A program made the translations under genes and the position numbers. From Stemphylium vesicarium (Eukaryota > Ascomycota > Dothideomycetes > Pleosporales > Pleosporaceae): a DNA stretch of 64,000 nucleotides. This document shows positions 55,043 through 64,000 of the stretch, piece by piece. Where the stretch lies: assembly GCA_004380135.1 (NCBI GenBank), contig QXCR01000063.1, forward strand, positions 62,001-126,000, given 5' to 3'. Within the stretch, counting starts at the first letter, position 1. Each line of letters begins with the position of its first letter. The notes beneath the pieces were generated by a model, which was not told where the DNA came from, did no database searches, and worked only from the letters and a program-made list of their open reading frames with translations.

Positions 55043-57235
55043 TTAATACTCCCCCACAAACGCCCCTCTCCCTCTCCCCTTACCACCAGCACCAGCACCA
55101 GCACCCCTATCACCCTTCCCAAACAGCGCCTCAACCATAGCCTCAGCCTTCAACTGCGAGACCTCCTCCCTCACCTCCTCCTTCTCCTTTTCCAACCTCT
55201 TCAGCTTCTCCTTTTCTCGCTCCAACTCGCGTTCCACCTCGCGTCTCCGCAACCTGAGGTTCTCGCGCTCTCGATCGCTAGACTTGACATGTTCGTAGTT
55301 ACGGAATTTGTCGACATGATCACGGTCGCCGTCGCCCTCGTGGTCTAGGGTTCGTTCTCGGTCTAGGTTGCGGAGGCGGGAAAGTTCGAGGAGGGAAAGC
55401 TGACTGCTGAGGTTTTGGAATGTGGGCCAGGGGGTGGGGGGGGATGAGTCGCTGAGCAGGAGTGGAGAGTGATGATTGGGGTTGAACATGTGTGCATGGG
55501 GGAGATGATTCGGTGTGCGATCGGGCAGATATGCGGGCATATTGTAATGTGGGTGCGATGAGAAGCTGTACCAACCGGCTGCCGTGAGCTCCGCGCGAGC
55601 TTTGTTGACGTCGTTTTCTAGCGCTCCGCTAGCGTCGATGGCATCGAAGAGGCGTGTTCGATGAGGGCCTTGTTCGTTTTCAAGCTTGAGCAAATTGGGT
55701 GGCTCTATGGTGCTGAGGTTCAGCGAAATGGTGTGGTGCCCTGGACTTGACGTAGGAGGAAACCGTGTAAGAAATTTGCGCGCCCAGGCTTTCATATCGG
55801 ATTCTGGCTCGCAACCTCCGTAGATCTCCTTCAGAACCGCGACGGGGTCTTCGTACAGGATTCCGTAGGCATTCATTCGATCCATGGCATAGCTCTTGCA
55901 CTCCTCAAAGCCCATCAATGTACCGAGCTTTGCAAATTGCACGTCTGCCAGAACACATGTCTCGGTAGCTGTGGCGTGGAGTTTGATGATAGGAGGACCT
56001 CTACGCTCAACGCCTAGACCGACTGCGGCGGCAGCGAATAGATGTGGATCCGGACGGTAAGAACCAGTATGTAGGAATTCGAGGAATCGTACGAACGTAT
56101 TTTCGGAGACATCGTTGTGTATCTTGAGGAAACGACTTCCAGCCTTTTCGAAAATCTTCATGACGCTCGAAAACTGTTCGATCTTATCTCCATTGACCAG
56201 GATAGGTTTCTCCTTGAACATAAACTCCACCAACTTGGCAGAAGAAACAAATGCTGTGCGGCGTCTCGTCTCAAGCTCGTGTCGTCGGTCGTTGTACACG
56301 CTCGCTTCCAGGTCACGGATACACTCTGGTTGGTCAAACATGGGCTGGCAAATCTTCTGATACCACTTATCCACATCGCCATCAGAGGGCCCTTGTACGT
56401 CACAGTGACAATGGCTATGATACCAACTCTCTTTGTCTTCCTGTGCGACCGCTTCTCTTTTCCGGGCACTGCAGTACTCGCCCACCACATGTCGCATGCT
56501 AGACGAGCTGTATCCGCAGCCCAAGGATGTTAGCTCCCTACCGTGGACCGCCGAAAGTTTCTTGATGGTCAATATGATCTTGCCAAAGTGCACACCATGA
56601 TCCAAACGCCCATAGTCTACCTCATCCTCCTTTTGACCACCGCAAGCAACAAGGAAATATGCATGTATCATGTGATGAATCATGATGGCGACAGTTTCCT
56701 TTGCTTGGCCATGGCCGATCGCATCGTGGTTGAGGATGACGGCGATGCGCTTGACGTTGGGGTTTGGTCCTAGTCGGTGTGTGTAGGTGGCGCCAGAGAC
56801 ATCAGAGTTCAAACTCCTAATGTCAAGAAACACAGCGTTCTTCAAATGCCCTGAGAAGAGTACTTCATCGAGCTTGTTGAAGATACGAAAGGGTATTTCC
56901 TGGCTCAATCCTTTTTCTTGGAGCGTCGCGGCTCGTATACGAATGTTCTTCAGCGATGCAGCTGCATCTTCCCAACTTTGTTCCAGTCTATCGACGATAA
57001 AAGCAACGGCCCAATCGATATTCCATCCCAGGTCCCTGTCGCATCTTAGGTCGGGGTCTTGCAGCCGGATAGCGACGCTTGGGAACGGGCGGCGAAAGTC
57101 ATGAGGCTCGAATGGGAGAAAAAGGTCTGGCTCCGAGTCGGATGGGTAGGACTGAATGCGTGAGAGCGCGGTGCCGCCGAGGAAGCCCTCGCCAAATGGG
57201 AACAATACGAGACGATCATTGGAGCCCAGCGTCAT
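55043..57235 (-). CDS. SprT-like domain plus BTB-like domain protein
   Basis: Single exon, 730 aa from ATG 57235. Residues about 70-235 resemble the SprT-like fold: WAVAFIVDRLEQSWEDAA, then IHHMIHAYFLVACGG and DHGVHFGKI. The expected zinc motif HExxH is here H187-H188-M-I-H191, with His where Glu should be (codon CAC at 56672-56674). Residues about 328-410 resemble a BTB/POZ domain (FMFKEKPILVNGDK, VSENTFVRFLEFLHTGSY). A coiled coil rich in Arg/Glu/Lys fills about 640-705, and the end is Gly/Ala/Arg-rich. SprT-like proteins cleave DNA-protein crosslinks; loss of the Glu suggests a non-catalytic or altered protein. BTB would mediate partner binding. The fusion is known from fungal proteins by pattern only; no experimental role is known to me. 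Confidence 0.75.
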   Translation of the reverse strand: MTLGSNDRLVLFPFGEGFLGGTALSRIQSYPSDSEPDLFLPFEPHDFRRPFPSVAIRLQDPDLRCDRDLGWNIDWAVAFIVDRLEQSWEDAAASLKNIRIRAATLQEKGLSQEIPFRIFNKLDEVLFSGHLKNAVFLDIRSLNSDVSGATYTHRLGPNPNVKRIAVILNHDAIGHGQAKETVAIMIHHMIHAYFLVACGGQKEDEVDYGRLDHGVHFGKIILTIKKLSAVHGRELTSLGCGYSSSSMRHVVGEYCSARKREAVAQEDKESWYHSHCHCDVQGPSDGDVDKWYQKICQPMFDQPECIRDLEASVYNDRRHELETRRRTAFVSSAKLVEFMFKEKPILVNGDKIEQFSSVMKIFEKAGSRFLKIHNDVSENTFVRFLEFLHTGSYRPDPHLFAAAAVGLGVERRGPPIIKLHATATETCVLADVQFAKLGTLMGFEECKSYAMDRMNAYGILYEDPVAVLKEIYGGCEPESDMKAWARKFLTRFPPTSSPGHHTISLNLSTIEPPNLLKLENEQGPHRTRLFDAIDASGALENDVNKARAELTAAGWYSFSSHPHYNMPAYLPDRTPNHLPHAHMFNPNHHSPLLLSDSSPPTPWPTFQNLSSQLSLLELSRLRNLDRERTLDHEGDGDRDHVDKFRNYEHVKSSDRERENLRLRRREVERELEREKEKLKRLEKEKEEVREEVSQLKAEAMVEALFGKGDRGAGAGAGGKGRGRGAFVGEY
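55083..55106. repeat. CAGCAC hexanucleotide repeat inside a gene
   Basis: Four units of CACCAG type that encode a Gly-Ala stretch near the C-terminus of the SprT-like/BTB protein. Confidence 0.8.
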
Positions 57236-58143
57236 TAAGCTAGTAAGAAAAGTTTGTGCTTGGCCGAATTCTTCAAAGAGGAGGAGAGGGTGTTGATGAG
57301 TATATGCCAGAGCTAAACGAGGTTTATGTAGGTTTGGGGAATGAGAAGCTGACAGTGCTCAACTGTCGCATGGACACCATCCGGCGTCACCGTTCGCGGA
57401 GCCTCTTACTTTGCACGTTGCCTTTCGGATAATCGACAGCTACTGGCTGTTGGGCGCGGTCGTACTGGCGCTATTGCAGGTTGTTTGCCGCGTATGACCC
57501 AAGAGCTGGGTGTTGAACTTTGACAGATGATATGATGTGACATTCATTGGTGGCCCTGAGATCGAGAGCGGAATAGCCCGAATTCTCCAATGATTGTGTG
57601 ACATTTGCATCTTGCCCTAAGACCCAGGAAGTTCGAATCTATAACACGATTAGTCCCTTGGTGCCCAGCAGCGTCGTACCGAGCTAGACAGCCTGTCTCG
57701 GGCTACACAAGATCGATTCCTGGGGTCATTGACTTGCTAGCAGAAGACCGGCGTCAAGAGCCGTTCCATTGTCGATCTGACAGGTGTTCATATTAGCATA
57801 GCCATCAGTTTTGGTGTAACAGACGTGGAAGCGGACGGGTGAAAATCAAGGATGGTATAATGTATATTTAGCGGAGCCCGGAACAACGCCAGTCGCGGCT
57901 CCAATCATGGAACAGAAAAACAGATGGGATATACAAAGCACGTAAGAGGACCGAGAATGAATGCGCACTAGATGCTGAAGCGCCTGACTGGTAGCCGAAT
58001 CTCTTTCCCCCGAGGATGTCGTAACACGTAAACAAAGACGGGTGATGTCTTATCTCGACAGTGGACGCTTGCCACCATCGATCCGGATAGAACAGCGAAC
58101 AGGACTCCGGACATGGTTGCGCCGTCACCGCTAGCCCTGGTAA
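57236..58143. other. intergenic stretch
   Basis: 908 bp upstream of the SprT-like/BTB gene and downstream of the Mpv17-like gene. No gene or RNA gene could be supported; GTTCGAATC at 57630 looks like a tRNA B-box but no cloverleaf fits. Confidence 0.45.
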
Positions 58144-59051
58144 TTAATAGCGTGGGCGGTCGTCGGGACGACCGTATTCATCGACAGGCCTTCCGCTCAC
58201 GGAGCCGGGGCGCGAGCTGGGACGGGAGCCCCGTCCGCTGCCGTCGCCGTAGTGCTTTCGCCTGAGAGCGGCTAACCTCTTCTTCTTGGTGTGGGCGTTG
58301 ATGTATGTACCGATGATGAAACCGACAATGTTGAAGAACGGCACCCAGGTGGTCTCGGGAAGGAACTGCTGGGCGAATGCCAAAGAGATGGGCGAGACGA
58401 CCCAGCTGACCTTCATCACAGGCCAGAAGCCGGCCTTGACCGTGGCCTTGACCTGGTGGAAGGTGCGCGCACCGGCGATAAGGGCCATGGAGACGAGGTA
58501 GACGCTGTTCTGGATGGGCGCGATCTGGGGCGTGTCAGAGAGTTAATTGACATAGAAGATATACATTACTTACGACCAAGTTGCTGACCAGAATCTGCAT
58601 CACCTTCGCCTTAAGGCTCTTGCGGCCCTGGAAGATCTTCTGGAGAGCGCTGATCAAGACGTGACCCAGGGGCGCGCTAATCAGAGCACCGTAGATGGCC
58701 ATCTTGGGCACGCGCGAGGTGAAGTAGTGACCCGACTTGCTCCTGTCGTGGGCAATCCAGGAAGCGAGGAACTCCTGCAGCCCAGACAGAGTGCCCGAGG
58801 TGAGCATCTTGGTGCGCAATGGGTTGCTCTGCAGCTGCTTGAGGTATGCCTGCGTCGCGCCCAGTCAGTAAGGTGCCGCATCTCCTGTGACTCTCTCACT
58901 GCGCAACACTCACTGCGAGGTATCCATTGGGACCGCCGCCTTTGGTGATGGCCTGGCCAATCTCGTGCATCAGGTCGTCCTTTCCCTTGGTGGCCGCGTC
59001 GGCAGCGGCGGCCGTCGTATGCAGCGTCTCCTTCTCGAACTTGACCGACAT
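58144..59051 (-). CDS. Mpv17/PMP22-family membrane protein
   Basis: Three exons, 59051-58914, 58849-58574, 58524-58144; introns of 64 and 49 nt; 264 aa. The exons join as GGGPNGYLAAYLKQLQSNPL and then NLVIAPIQNSVYLVSMAL. The family pattern is clear: YLKQLQSNPLRTKMLTSGTL near 47-66, KMAIYGALISAPLGHVLISAL, and at the end FWPVMKVSWVVSPISLAFAQ with TTWVPFFNIVGFIIGTYIN. Four hydrophobic segments are present. The C-terminal tail (about 45 residues) is Arg/Ser/Gly/Pro-rich and disordered. Members sit in the peroxisomal or inner mitochondrial membrane as small channels; this one resembles the fungal peroxisomal 25D9-6 type, but the location is not proven. Confidence 0.9.
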
Positions 59052-60547
59052 GGCGACTCAATGCTTTGCGACGGCAGCAGCGTGCAGATGGGCGCGTGAA
59101 AAGAGGTGATGCGGCCGTCGGGGGAATGTTTGTGGGGGAGGACGGGAGCTGTCGAGCTGACTTGTGGATGGCTGGGGATGAAGGTAAACAGCCTCGGATC
59201 GAGTCCGTGCTAGCGCCGACTCCCAAGATGCGGATGCCGTCGAGGTGTCGTGATCTGACACAACAACAACACCACCTCGGCAGTCGCCCTGATATGTAAT
59301 ACCCTCTTTACAACTTGTTGCGACATGCCTCAAGACTCTCTTTCTAAGGTCAACAGAGCTATGGTACGGCATGGCTTTCGAGATGAGCATCTGTTCGCCC
59401 ATGCTTTTTCGCGTGCCAGCGGATAGGAGCGTCGGACCTCGCCGCCAGCTGCTCGTTTGCATGGAGACGGCTGAAGATGTGCCCAATCCCCCCCTCGTCG
59501 ACCAACGAGACTCGATATGACCGTACTGCACTCGCAAGTGCAATCGTGCGCAAGGATGTTCGATGCGGCGCGGACCTATCTCGCTCTTATCGAGCTGACA
59601 ACACATCCGAGGTCGTCATGTAGTGTCCTGAGGCTGTTTTATCAAAAGCCGACTGCTTCCATCTCAAGTCACATGTGCATCATCCGACATGGGGACCGCG
59701 TCAATGTTGTCGTGGAATGAGCGCCTTCGTCGGCGTATATTTGCTCTTTATCGGGCGTCGTGCACGTTGAACTGCGAGTATGCGATTGCCGCTTTCGCCC
59801 TGGTGGTTTGTACAACTTCAATATTCTTCGTCTGACACCCGTGGCTCTCCAAGCCTATGCTTTCCATCATCATGTCCATCTCTTGAATTACTCTATACCA
59901 CAGTTTCGTCTCGCTCCGATGGCTTTCATTCTTTCTTTGTCCTTGGGCATGTTTCCAATAGAGCGCTGGGGGCGCGTTCGCCCTTCGCGTTGTTTGTAGG
60001 CCACCAGAACAACAAACAGTTGAGACACATGCAAGGGCCATGCACTGTCTTCAGCACTGAGGGAAGCGTCATTCGCGACATCAAAACACAACACCCCCCA
60101 ACCCGGAAGTCGCTGCACCTGATTAGCGACGTGTCGACACCTCGTGGCTCACGAGTGCTCAGCAGCTGACTGGCACGCTGGTAGATCCGCCTCCCACTCC
60201 ACGTCAAACATGATGTACTGCTTTCTTCCATATCCTTTCTTGTCCCTTCTTTGGTGTTTGAAGTAATCTCACCATATTGAAAGCGTCGGTATTTCCCCGC
60301 GCTCCGTCTCCACTCGTTCCTTCCCAATTCTCGCACCTTCGTTTGCTGCCTTTACCATTCACTTTCGTAATTAGACCCGTGGTCACTGCGCCTTCCTCTA
60401 GCATCTCTACCACAGAAACTTCGACCTGCTCCCCGCTCTCCCACATTCTGCCCTATCCTTTCACCTAGCACTCACCGCCGCGTGCTCTCCCAGGGCCCGG
60501 CAACTTCAGCACCCTCAGCCCCGTTGACCACAAAGCCCTACAAAGCC
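59052..60547. other. divergent intergenic region with pyrimidine-rich leader
   Basis: 1.5 kb between the Mpv17-like start (-) and the start of the gene at 60548 (+). The right end (about 60220-60480) is rich in C and T, fitting a promoter and long leader. No gene supported. Confidence 0.5.
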
Positions 60548-62029
60548 ATGGGGAAACGTATGCGAGCCCCGAATTGCACCCACGTGGACATGGACCGCGT
60601 GTTTGGTCGCGACCAGCAATGTTACGTTTGTGGGCACTCGTCGCCTATCGGGTTTCTGTATGAGTGCACGCAGGACACCGAAAGCCAGTCACTGGGCGAC
60701 CTCATATCGCGGAAGACTAGCAAAATCGTCACGATCAAGTCTGAACTGCGAAAAGAGCTCGAGCGTTGTGGGCTAAGCGAAAGCGTCATTATTACAGCAG
60801 AAGGCGGACATTACACTCAACAGCAACTTGGAAAACTGAAGCAGCAGAAGCTCGAGCTCAGGCAAACCATCACAGATGTACAGCAGGCGAACCAGGCCAA
60901 TGATGTCATGTCTAGGTTAGCGGCCATGGCAAAGGCGCCGTACAGCACTGATGGTGCTTTCAACAGCACGCCCGTTGCAGACACAGTAGGTGGACATGTC
61001 CAGACTCGACCGGCAGGATGGTTGAGGGGTTGTGTAAGCATTACTGACCAGTATCAGAATACCCAAGGATGTGCCTTCAAAGCATGCCACACCTGTCGTC
61101 CCTACTACCGGGAGCGTGTTTGCATCTCTTTTGACGCTGTCGTCGCCGGCGAGTTTCCACCCATGACCAGAGAGGACATCGAAAAGCTTCCCGTCAAGTC
61201 CGCCCAGGTCATGCGCACTATCGGCACTACAGCCCGAGCACTACCCTCCTCCATGACCCTGGGTACCACACCGTCTACCCTGCCGACATCAAACTCCCTT
61301 GCTACATCAACGGATGCGCCACACACCGCTTCTTCCAACACCACGGATTCCAGCGAACTCACATTCAAAACGACGCAGACTGATATTGAAGAAATCTCAG
61401 CCCAGCGTCGTCCACGCCGCAAGTTCTACAGAATGGGTCGTCGCTCTTCTGGCGATATCGCTCGAGACATATCTCGCGGCACCTCTCTTCTCACACCCCA
61501 GGGCCTCAAGTCAGCAGTCCAAAGCATATTCCGTCCCGGCCGAGAGTCCAGCTCCTCAGGCTCAAACATCACTCTCCCGCTCGCCCGCACCGGCACTGTC
61601 CGTGACGAAACCGGTGCCAACTCTGTCGGGGAATTCGACATTGGTGCTCTGCGCCGGGTGAAGAAACAAAAGGAGCGCAACGACATCAGGAACGGTACAT
61701 ACAACGGTAGCTTCGAGCAGGTAGCCCTGACTGCGACTTTGCCCAACCTCGGCAACCGACGCGAAGAGAGTATGGTTATCACACCCGGATCAGAATTCTC
61801 TTCATACACATTTGCCACCGAGGAGGGCGATGAGATTGAGGTCAACGGCGTCGCGTTTACCGAAGAGGCGGCTGAGATGCACACCCCAGATCTCATTGCC
61901 ATCCACGTGCCTGTCACTGGCATCACTGCGCAAAAGTCAAGTTCTATGATCAAGACTATTGAAATTGACGGAAGTGAGGAACGGTTGGGTGGTGGTGTTG
62001 GTTTCCAGAGCATCATGGCGCAGGTCTGA
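60548..62029 (+). CDS. Cys-motif protein of unknown family
   Basis: Single exon, 493 aa from ATG 60548 (the frame extends upstream from a GTG only). The N-terminus has C10, C25, C28 and C40 (CTHVDMDRVFG, CYVCGHSS, LYEC), a spacing that could bind zinc. Then comes a helical coiled-coil stretch (about 62-125, rich in K, E, Q). A second Cys cluster follows (RGCVSITDQYQNTQGC, then CHTCRPYYRERVC). The remainder is Ser/Thr-rich and disordered, with a basic patch RRPRRKFYRMGRR. I recognise no Pfam-type name. The Cys spacing and length suggest a fungal-specific family. No operon-like or functional context helps. Confidence 0.7.
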   Translation: MGKRMRAPNCTHVDMDRVFGRDQQCYVCGHSSPIGFLYECTQDTESQSLGDLISRKTSKIVTIKSELRKELERCGLSESVIITAEGGHYTQQQLGKLKQQKLELRQTITDVQQANQANDVMSRLAAMAKAPYSTDGAFNSTPVADTVGGHVQTRPAGWLRGCVSITDQYQNTQGCAFKACHTCRPYYRERVCISFDAVVAGEFPPMTREDIEKLPVKSAQVMRTIGTTARALPSSMTLGTTPSTLPTSNSLATSTDAPHTASSNTTDSSELTFKTTQTDIEEISAQRRPRRKFYRMGRRSSGDIARDISRGTSLLTPQGLKSAVQSIFRPGRESSSSGSNITLPLARTGTVRDETGANSVGEFDIGALRRVKKQKERNDIRNGTYNGSFEQVALTATLPNLGNRREESMVITPGSEFSSYTFATEEGDEIEVNGVAFTEEAAEMHTPDLIAIHVPVTGITAQKSSSMIKTIEIDGSEERLGGGVGFQSIMAQV

Positions 62030-62526
62030 GGAATTGTTTTTCTTTTCTTTTTTTTGGGTCAAGAGCGCGTGCAAAGGAGGCTTACTATAAGATAAAAGAG
62101 AAGCCATGAGATGGATGCTATCGACTTGTTCCAGATGAGAAACTCAACATACCTGAAGCAGCGGGAGGATGACTTGAGATTTTGCACTCAGCAGGATGAG
62201 GACTTTTGATACCCCCCTTCTTCTTCTCCTATTACTGCAGAAAGGCCCAGTTGGCAGCAATGTAGACATGTACACATGAGTTGTATTAGACCAAAAACAT
62301 ACACCCCACGATTCCAAACAAGCGGGACAATGTTCAGAGTTTTGGGATTCTCGGGACATTACAACTTGAGAAGAAGTGGTAGGTACCATCATCACCACCA
62401 CCACATCCACTCCTAAGAAGATGTCTCTCTATATAATACAAGGTTTCTTTTACCATCATCGTCATCATATAACATACAACATAAAAAAACCAGCAACATA
62501 CTCGTCACACAAAGCGTTGCTCACAC
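62030..62526. other. convergent 3' region
   Basis: 497 bp between the stop codons of the Cys-motif gene (+) and the peptidase gene (-). AT-rich, with CAT/CAC repeats near 62385-62410; it presumably holds both 3' UTRs. Confidence 0.5.
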
Positions 62527-64000
62527 TCATCTCCTTCCCAACTTCCACCTCGCAATCTTAGCCTGGATATCATCCCAAGAGTATTCCTTGCGCTTCACGC
62601 CCTCCATCTCGCCTTCCTGGAGCACAACAGTGGGCGCCCCGGAACCGCCACCCACATTCCTAACCTCGCCGCCAAAAACCTGTTTCGCCACGCGACGCAG
62701 ATCCTTGATGGTAACCGCCTCGATCTTACTGCACATCTCCTTGACACCAACTTTGCGGCCGTGGACCTGGACCTGTCTGCCCAAATCCTCAAGCTCCACC
62801 ATGCGCGACTCCAAGTTCATAAGCAGACTGGAGCGAAGCTGATTCTTAGCGCGGGAGACTTCTTCGTCGCGGAGGATGCCGTAACCCGTCTCATCGGACA
62901 GGGTTTTGAGCTCACGGCACATGACGTCGAGCATGTGGCTGACGTAGGTGGGTGCGCACGAGGCGGCGATGCCGAAGAGGCCGCTGTCCGTGTAGCTGTG
63001 GTTGAAGGCGACGCAGGATTCGACCCAGCCGTGCTGGTTCAGCACGTTGGTGTAGAGGCGCGAGTACATGCCTTTGCCGGGGCCGCCGGCGCTGAAGGAG
63101 CCGCCGCCGCCGAGGAGCGTTTGCAGCGTCGCGAGGGCGTAGATGTCGGGCGAGGAGATGGGGAGCGCTTCGAAGGCGAGGTGGATGTGCGATAGGCGGG
63201 GGAGCATGGGGTTCGCTGGCGGTGGGATCGGGGGCAGGGTGAGAAAGCCGCCGGTGTATTGCGAGGGTAGCGATGTATCTATTGGCGGGAAGTTCAGGTC
63301 GAGTTGTGTGCTGAGATGGGCGTTGGACTTTGTGGATGTGGAGAGGTTTTTGAGGAAGGGGATTTTGGAAATGAGGTTGGAGCTGCCTGGCAGTGCGCCC
63401 TTGGGGGCGGGGTGGTCTGCTGTGAAGGCTTGCTGTTGTGGTGCTGGGCTGTCTGAGCCTGCGCCTGCACCAACAAGGGACGGACCAGTGCCTTTCGCCA
63501 TGTCGCCAAAGTACTCCTCGGTCAGCTTGACGGCTTCGTTGTGGTTCACGCCAGCAAAGGCTACTACTATCCTTTCGGGCTTGTAGAATTCTTTCCGGTA
63601 TGCTTCGATAACGGCGCGGTTGATAAAAGGCAATCGCTCCTTGGGGCAGAGCAGTGGGTTGCCGAGAGTGTTGTCCTTGTACGCGGCCATGTGCACCAGC
63701 TCGGGCAGGATCAGCTCTGGCTTGCTCCAGATCTCGCCAATCTCGTAATCGGCCGTCTCGAGTTGTTGTTGCACCTCTTCTTCTGTGACCATGGGATCCC
63801 GTATCGTCTCTGCGAGTAGACCAACGGTAGTGGGCACGGCCGAGTTGAAGGTTGCGGCCTGGTACATGAGCGACTCTCTGCTAGAGGCGCATTGGATGTT
63901 GCCGCCGAGTGTTTCCATCTTCTCCATCATCTGGTCGCCAGTGGTGGATTGGGTGGATTTGAAGGCTAGCCGGTCGATGATATGGCTCACTCCTCGCAGC
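62527..64000 (-). CDS. mas2: mitochondrial processing peptidase alpha subunit (5' part missing)
   Basis: The C-terminal 490 or so codons; the gene runs off the window at 64000, so the start and the presequence are not seen. The first visible residues read LRGVSHIIDRLAFKST, the conserved start of the first M16 domain. Next are MEKMETLGGNIQCASSRESL and the second-domain segments with IHLAFEALPISSPDIYALA. The Gly-rich loop GGGGSFSAGGPGKGMYSRLY is present; in the alpha subunit it guides presequences to the active site on the beta subunit. The HxxEH metal site belongs to beta and is not expected. The protein cleaves mitochondrial targeting peptides in the matrix with MPP-beta. The reading frame is intact with no intron visible in this part. 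Confidence 0.95.
   Translation of the reverse strand, partial: LRGVSHIIDRLAFKSTQSTTGDQMMEKMETLGGNIQCASSRESLMYQAATFNSAVPTTVGLLAETIRDPMVTEEEVQQQLETADYEIGEIWSKPELILPELVHMAAYKDNTLGNPLLCPKERLPFINRAVIEAYRKEFYKPERIVVAFAGVNHNEAVKLTEEYFGDMAKGTGPSLVGAGAGSDSPAPQQQAFTADHPAPKGALPGSSNLISKIPFLKNLSTSTKSNAHLSTQLDLNFPPIDTSLPSQYTGGFLTLPPIPPPANPMLPRLSHIHLAFEALPISSPDIYALATLQTLLGGGGSFSAGGPGKGMYSRLYTNVLNQHGWVESCVAFNHSYTDSGLFGIAASCAPTYVSHMLDVMCRELKTLSDETGYGILRDEEVSRAKNQLRSSLLMNLESRMVELEDLGRQVQVHGRKVGVKEMCSKIEAVTIKDLRRVAKQVFGGEVRNVGGGSGAPTVVLQEGEMEGVKRKEYSWDDIQAKIARWKLGRR

Noticed and set aside
57600..57740. Possible tRNA (GTTCGAATC at 57630)
   Set aside because: No A-box at the right distance and no cloverleaf could be drawn by eye.
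1..64000. CRISPR arrays, rRNA genes, biosynthetic clusters
   Set aside because: No spaced repeats, no rRNA-like sequence, and no polyketide, peptide or terpene synthase was seen.

Overview
The window is nuclear DNA of a filamentous ascomycete. Genes are dense and lie on both strands. Introns are short (mostly 42-115 nt) with GTAAGT/GTACGT-like donors and CTAAC/CTGAC branch sites. The genes include fungal families such as HET-domain proteins, a DUF6536 membrane protein, Irc22, an SSU1-type exporter and an LDB19-type arrestin. The style fits Dothideomycetes, probably Pleosporales; this placement is inferred from gene content and was not tested by any search. Exon boundaries were worked out by eye from splice signals, reading frame and remembered family motifs. 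All are gene models without transcript support.

Layout. 0.6-7.5 kb: DUF6536 multi-pass protein (-), isochorismatase-like hydrolase (-) and an intact HET-domain gene (-) that lies between two diverged copies of a ~150 bp direct repeat. 7.7-17.5 kb: a housekeeping block with an RWD/UBA DEAH helicase (-), aprataxin/Hnt3-like DNA repair protein (+), CCCH zinc-finger protein (-) and Irc22/TRAP-alpha-like ER protein (+). 17.5-21.4 kb: a long repeat-rich stretch with one likely small gene (+). 21.4-27.1 kb: MFS transporter (-) divergent from a Gfo/Idh/MocA oxidoreductase (+), then a basic low-complexity protein (-). 28.1-31.5 kb: eIF4B (-), which contains an apparent 6-nt microexon, divergent from a Tim17-like membrane protein (+). 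32.5-38.3 kb: a Cys-containing orphan (-), Cys-rich F-box-like protein (-), PIG-L/GPI12 de-N-acetylase (-) and a small membrane protein (+).

38.6-44.6 kb looks like accessory or decaying territory. It holds a HET-domain pseudogene with two frameshifts and a stop, an SSU1-type exporter (-), an AT-rich relic, a fragment of a short-chain dehydrogenase and a RING-H2 protein. 45.0-45.6 kb: ribosomal protein eL22. 45.6-48.8 kb: a gene-free block with a 40-bp tandem duplication whose copies differ only by transitions. 48.8-64 kb: LDB19/Art1-like arrestin (+), a DUF7730-like protein (-), a SprT-like/BTB protein whose HExxH glutamate is replaced by His (-), an Mpv17/PMP22 protein (-), a Cys-rich orphan (+) and mitochondrial processing peptidase alpha, cut by the window edge (-).

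No biosynthetic cluster, intact transposon, CRISPR array, rRNA or convincing tRNA was seen. Most genes are unrelated housekeeping units. The clearest unusual items are the eIF4B microexon, the altered SprT active site, the decayed HET and SDR genes, the repeat pair around the intact HET gene, and several start codons carried on tiny first exons.
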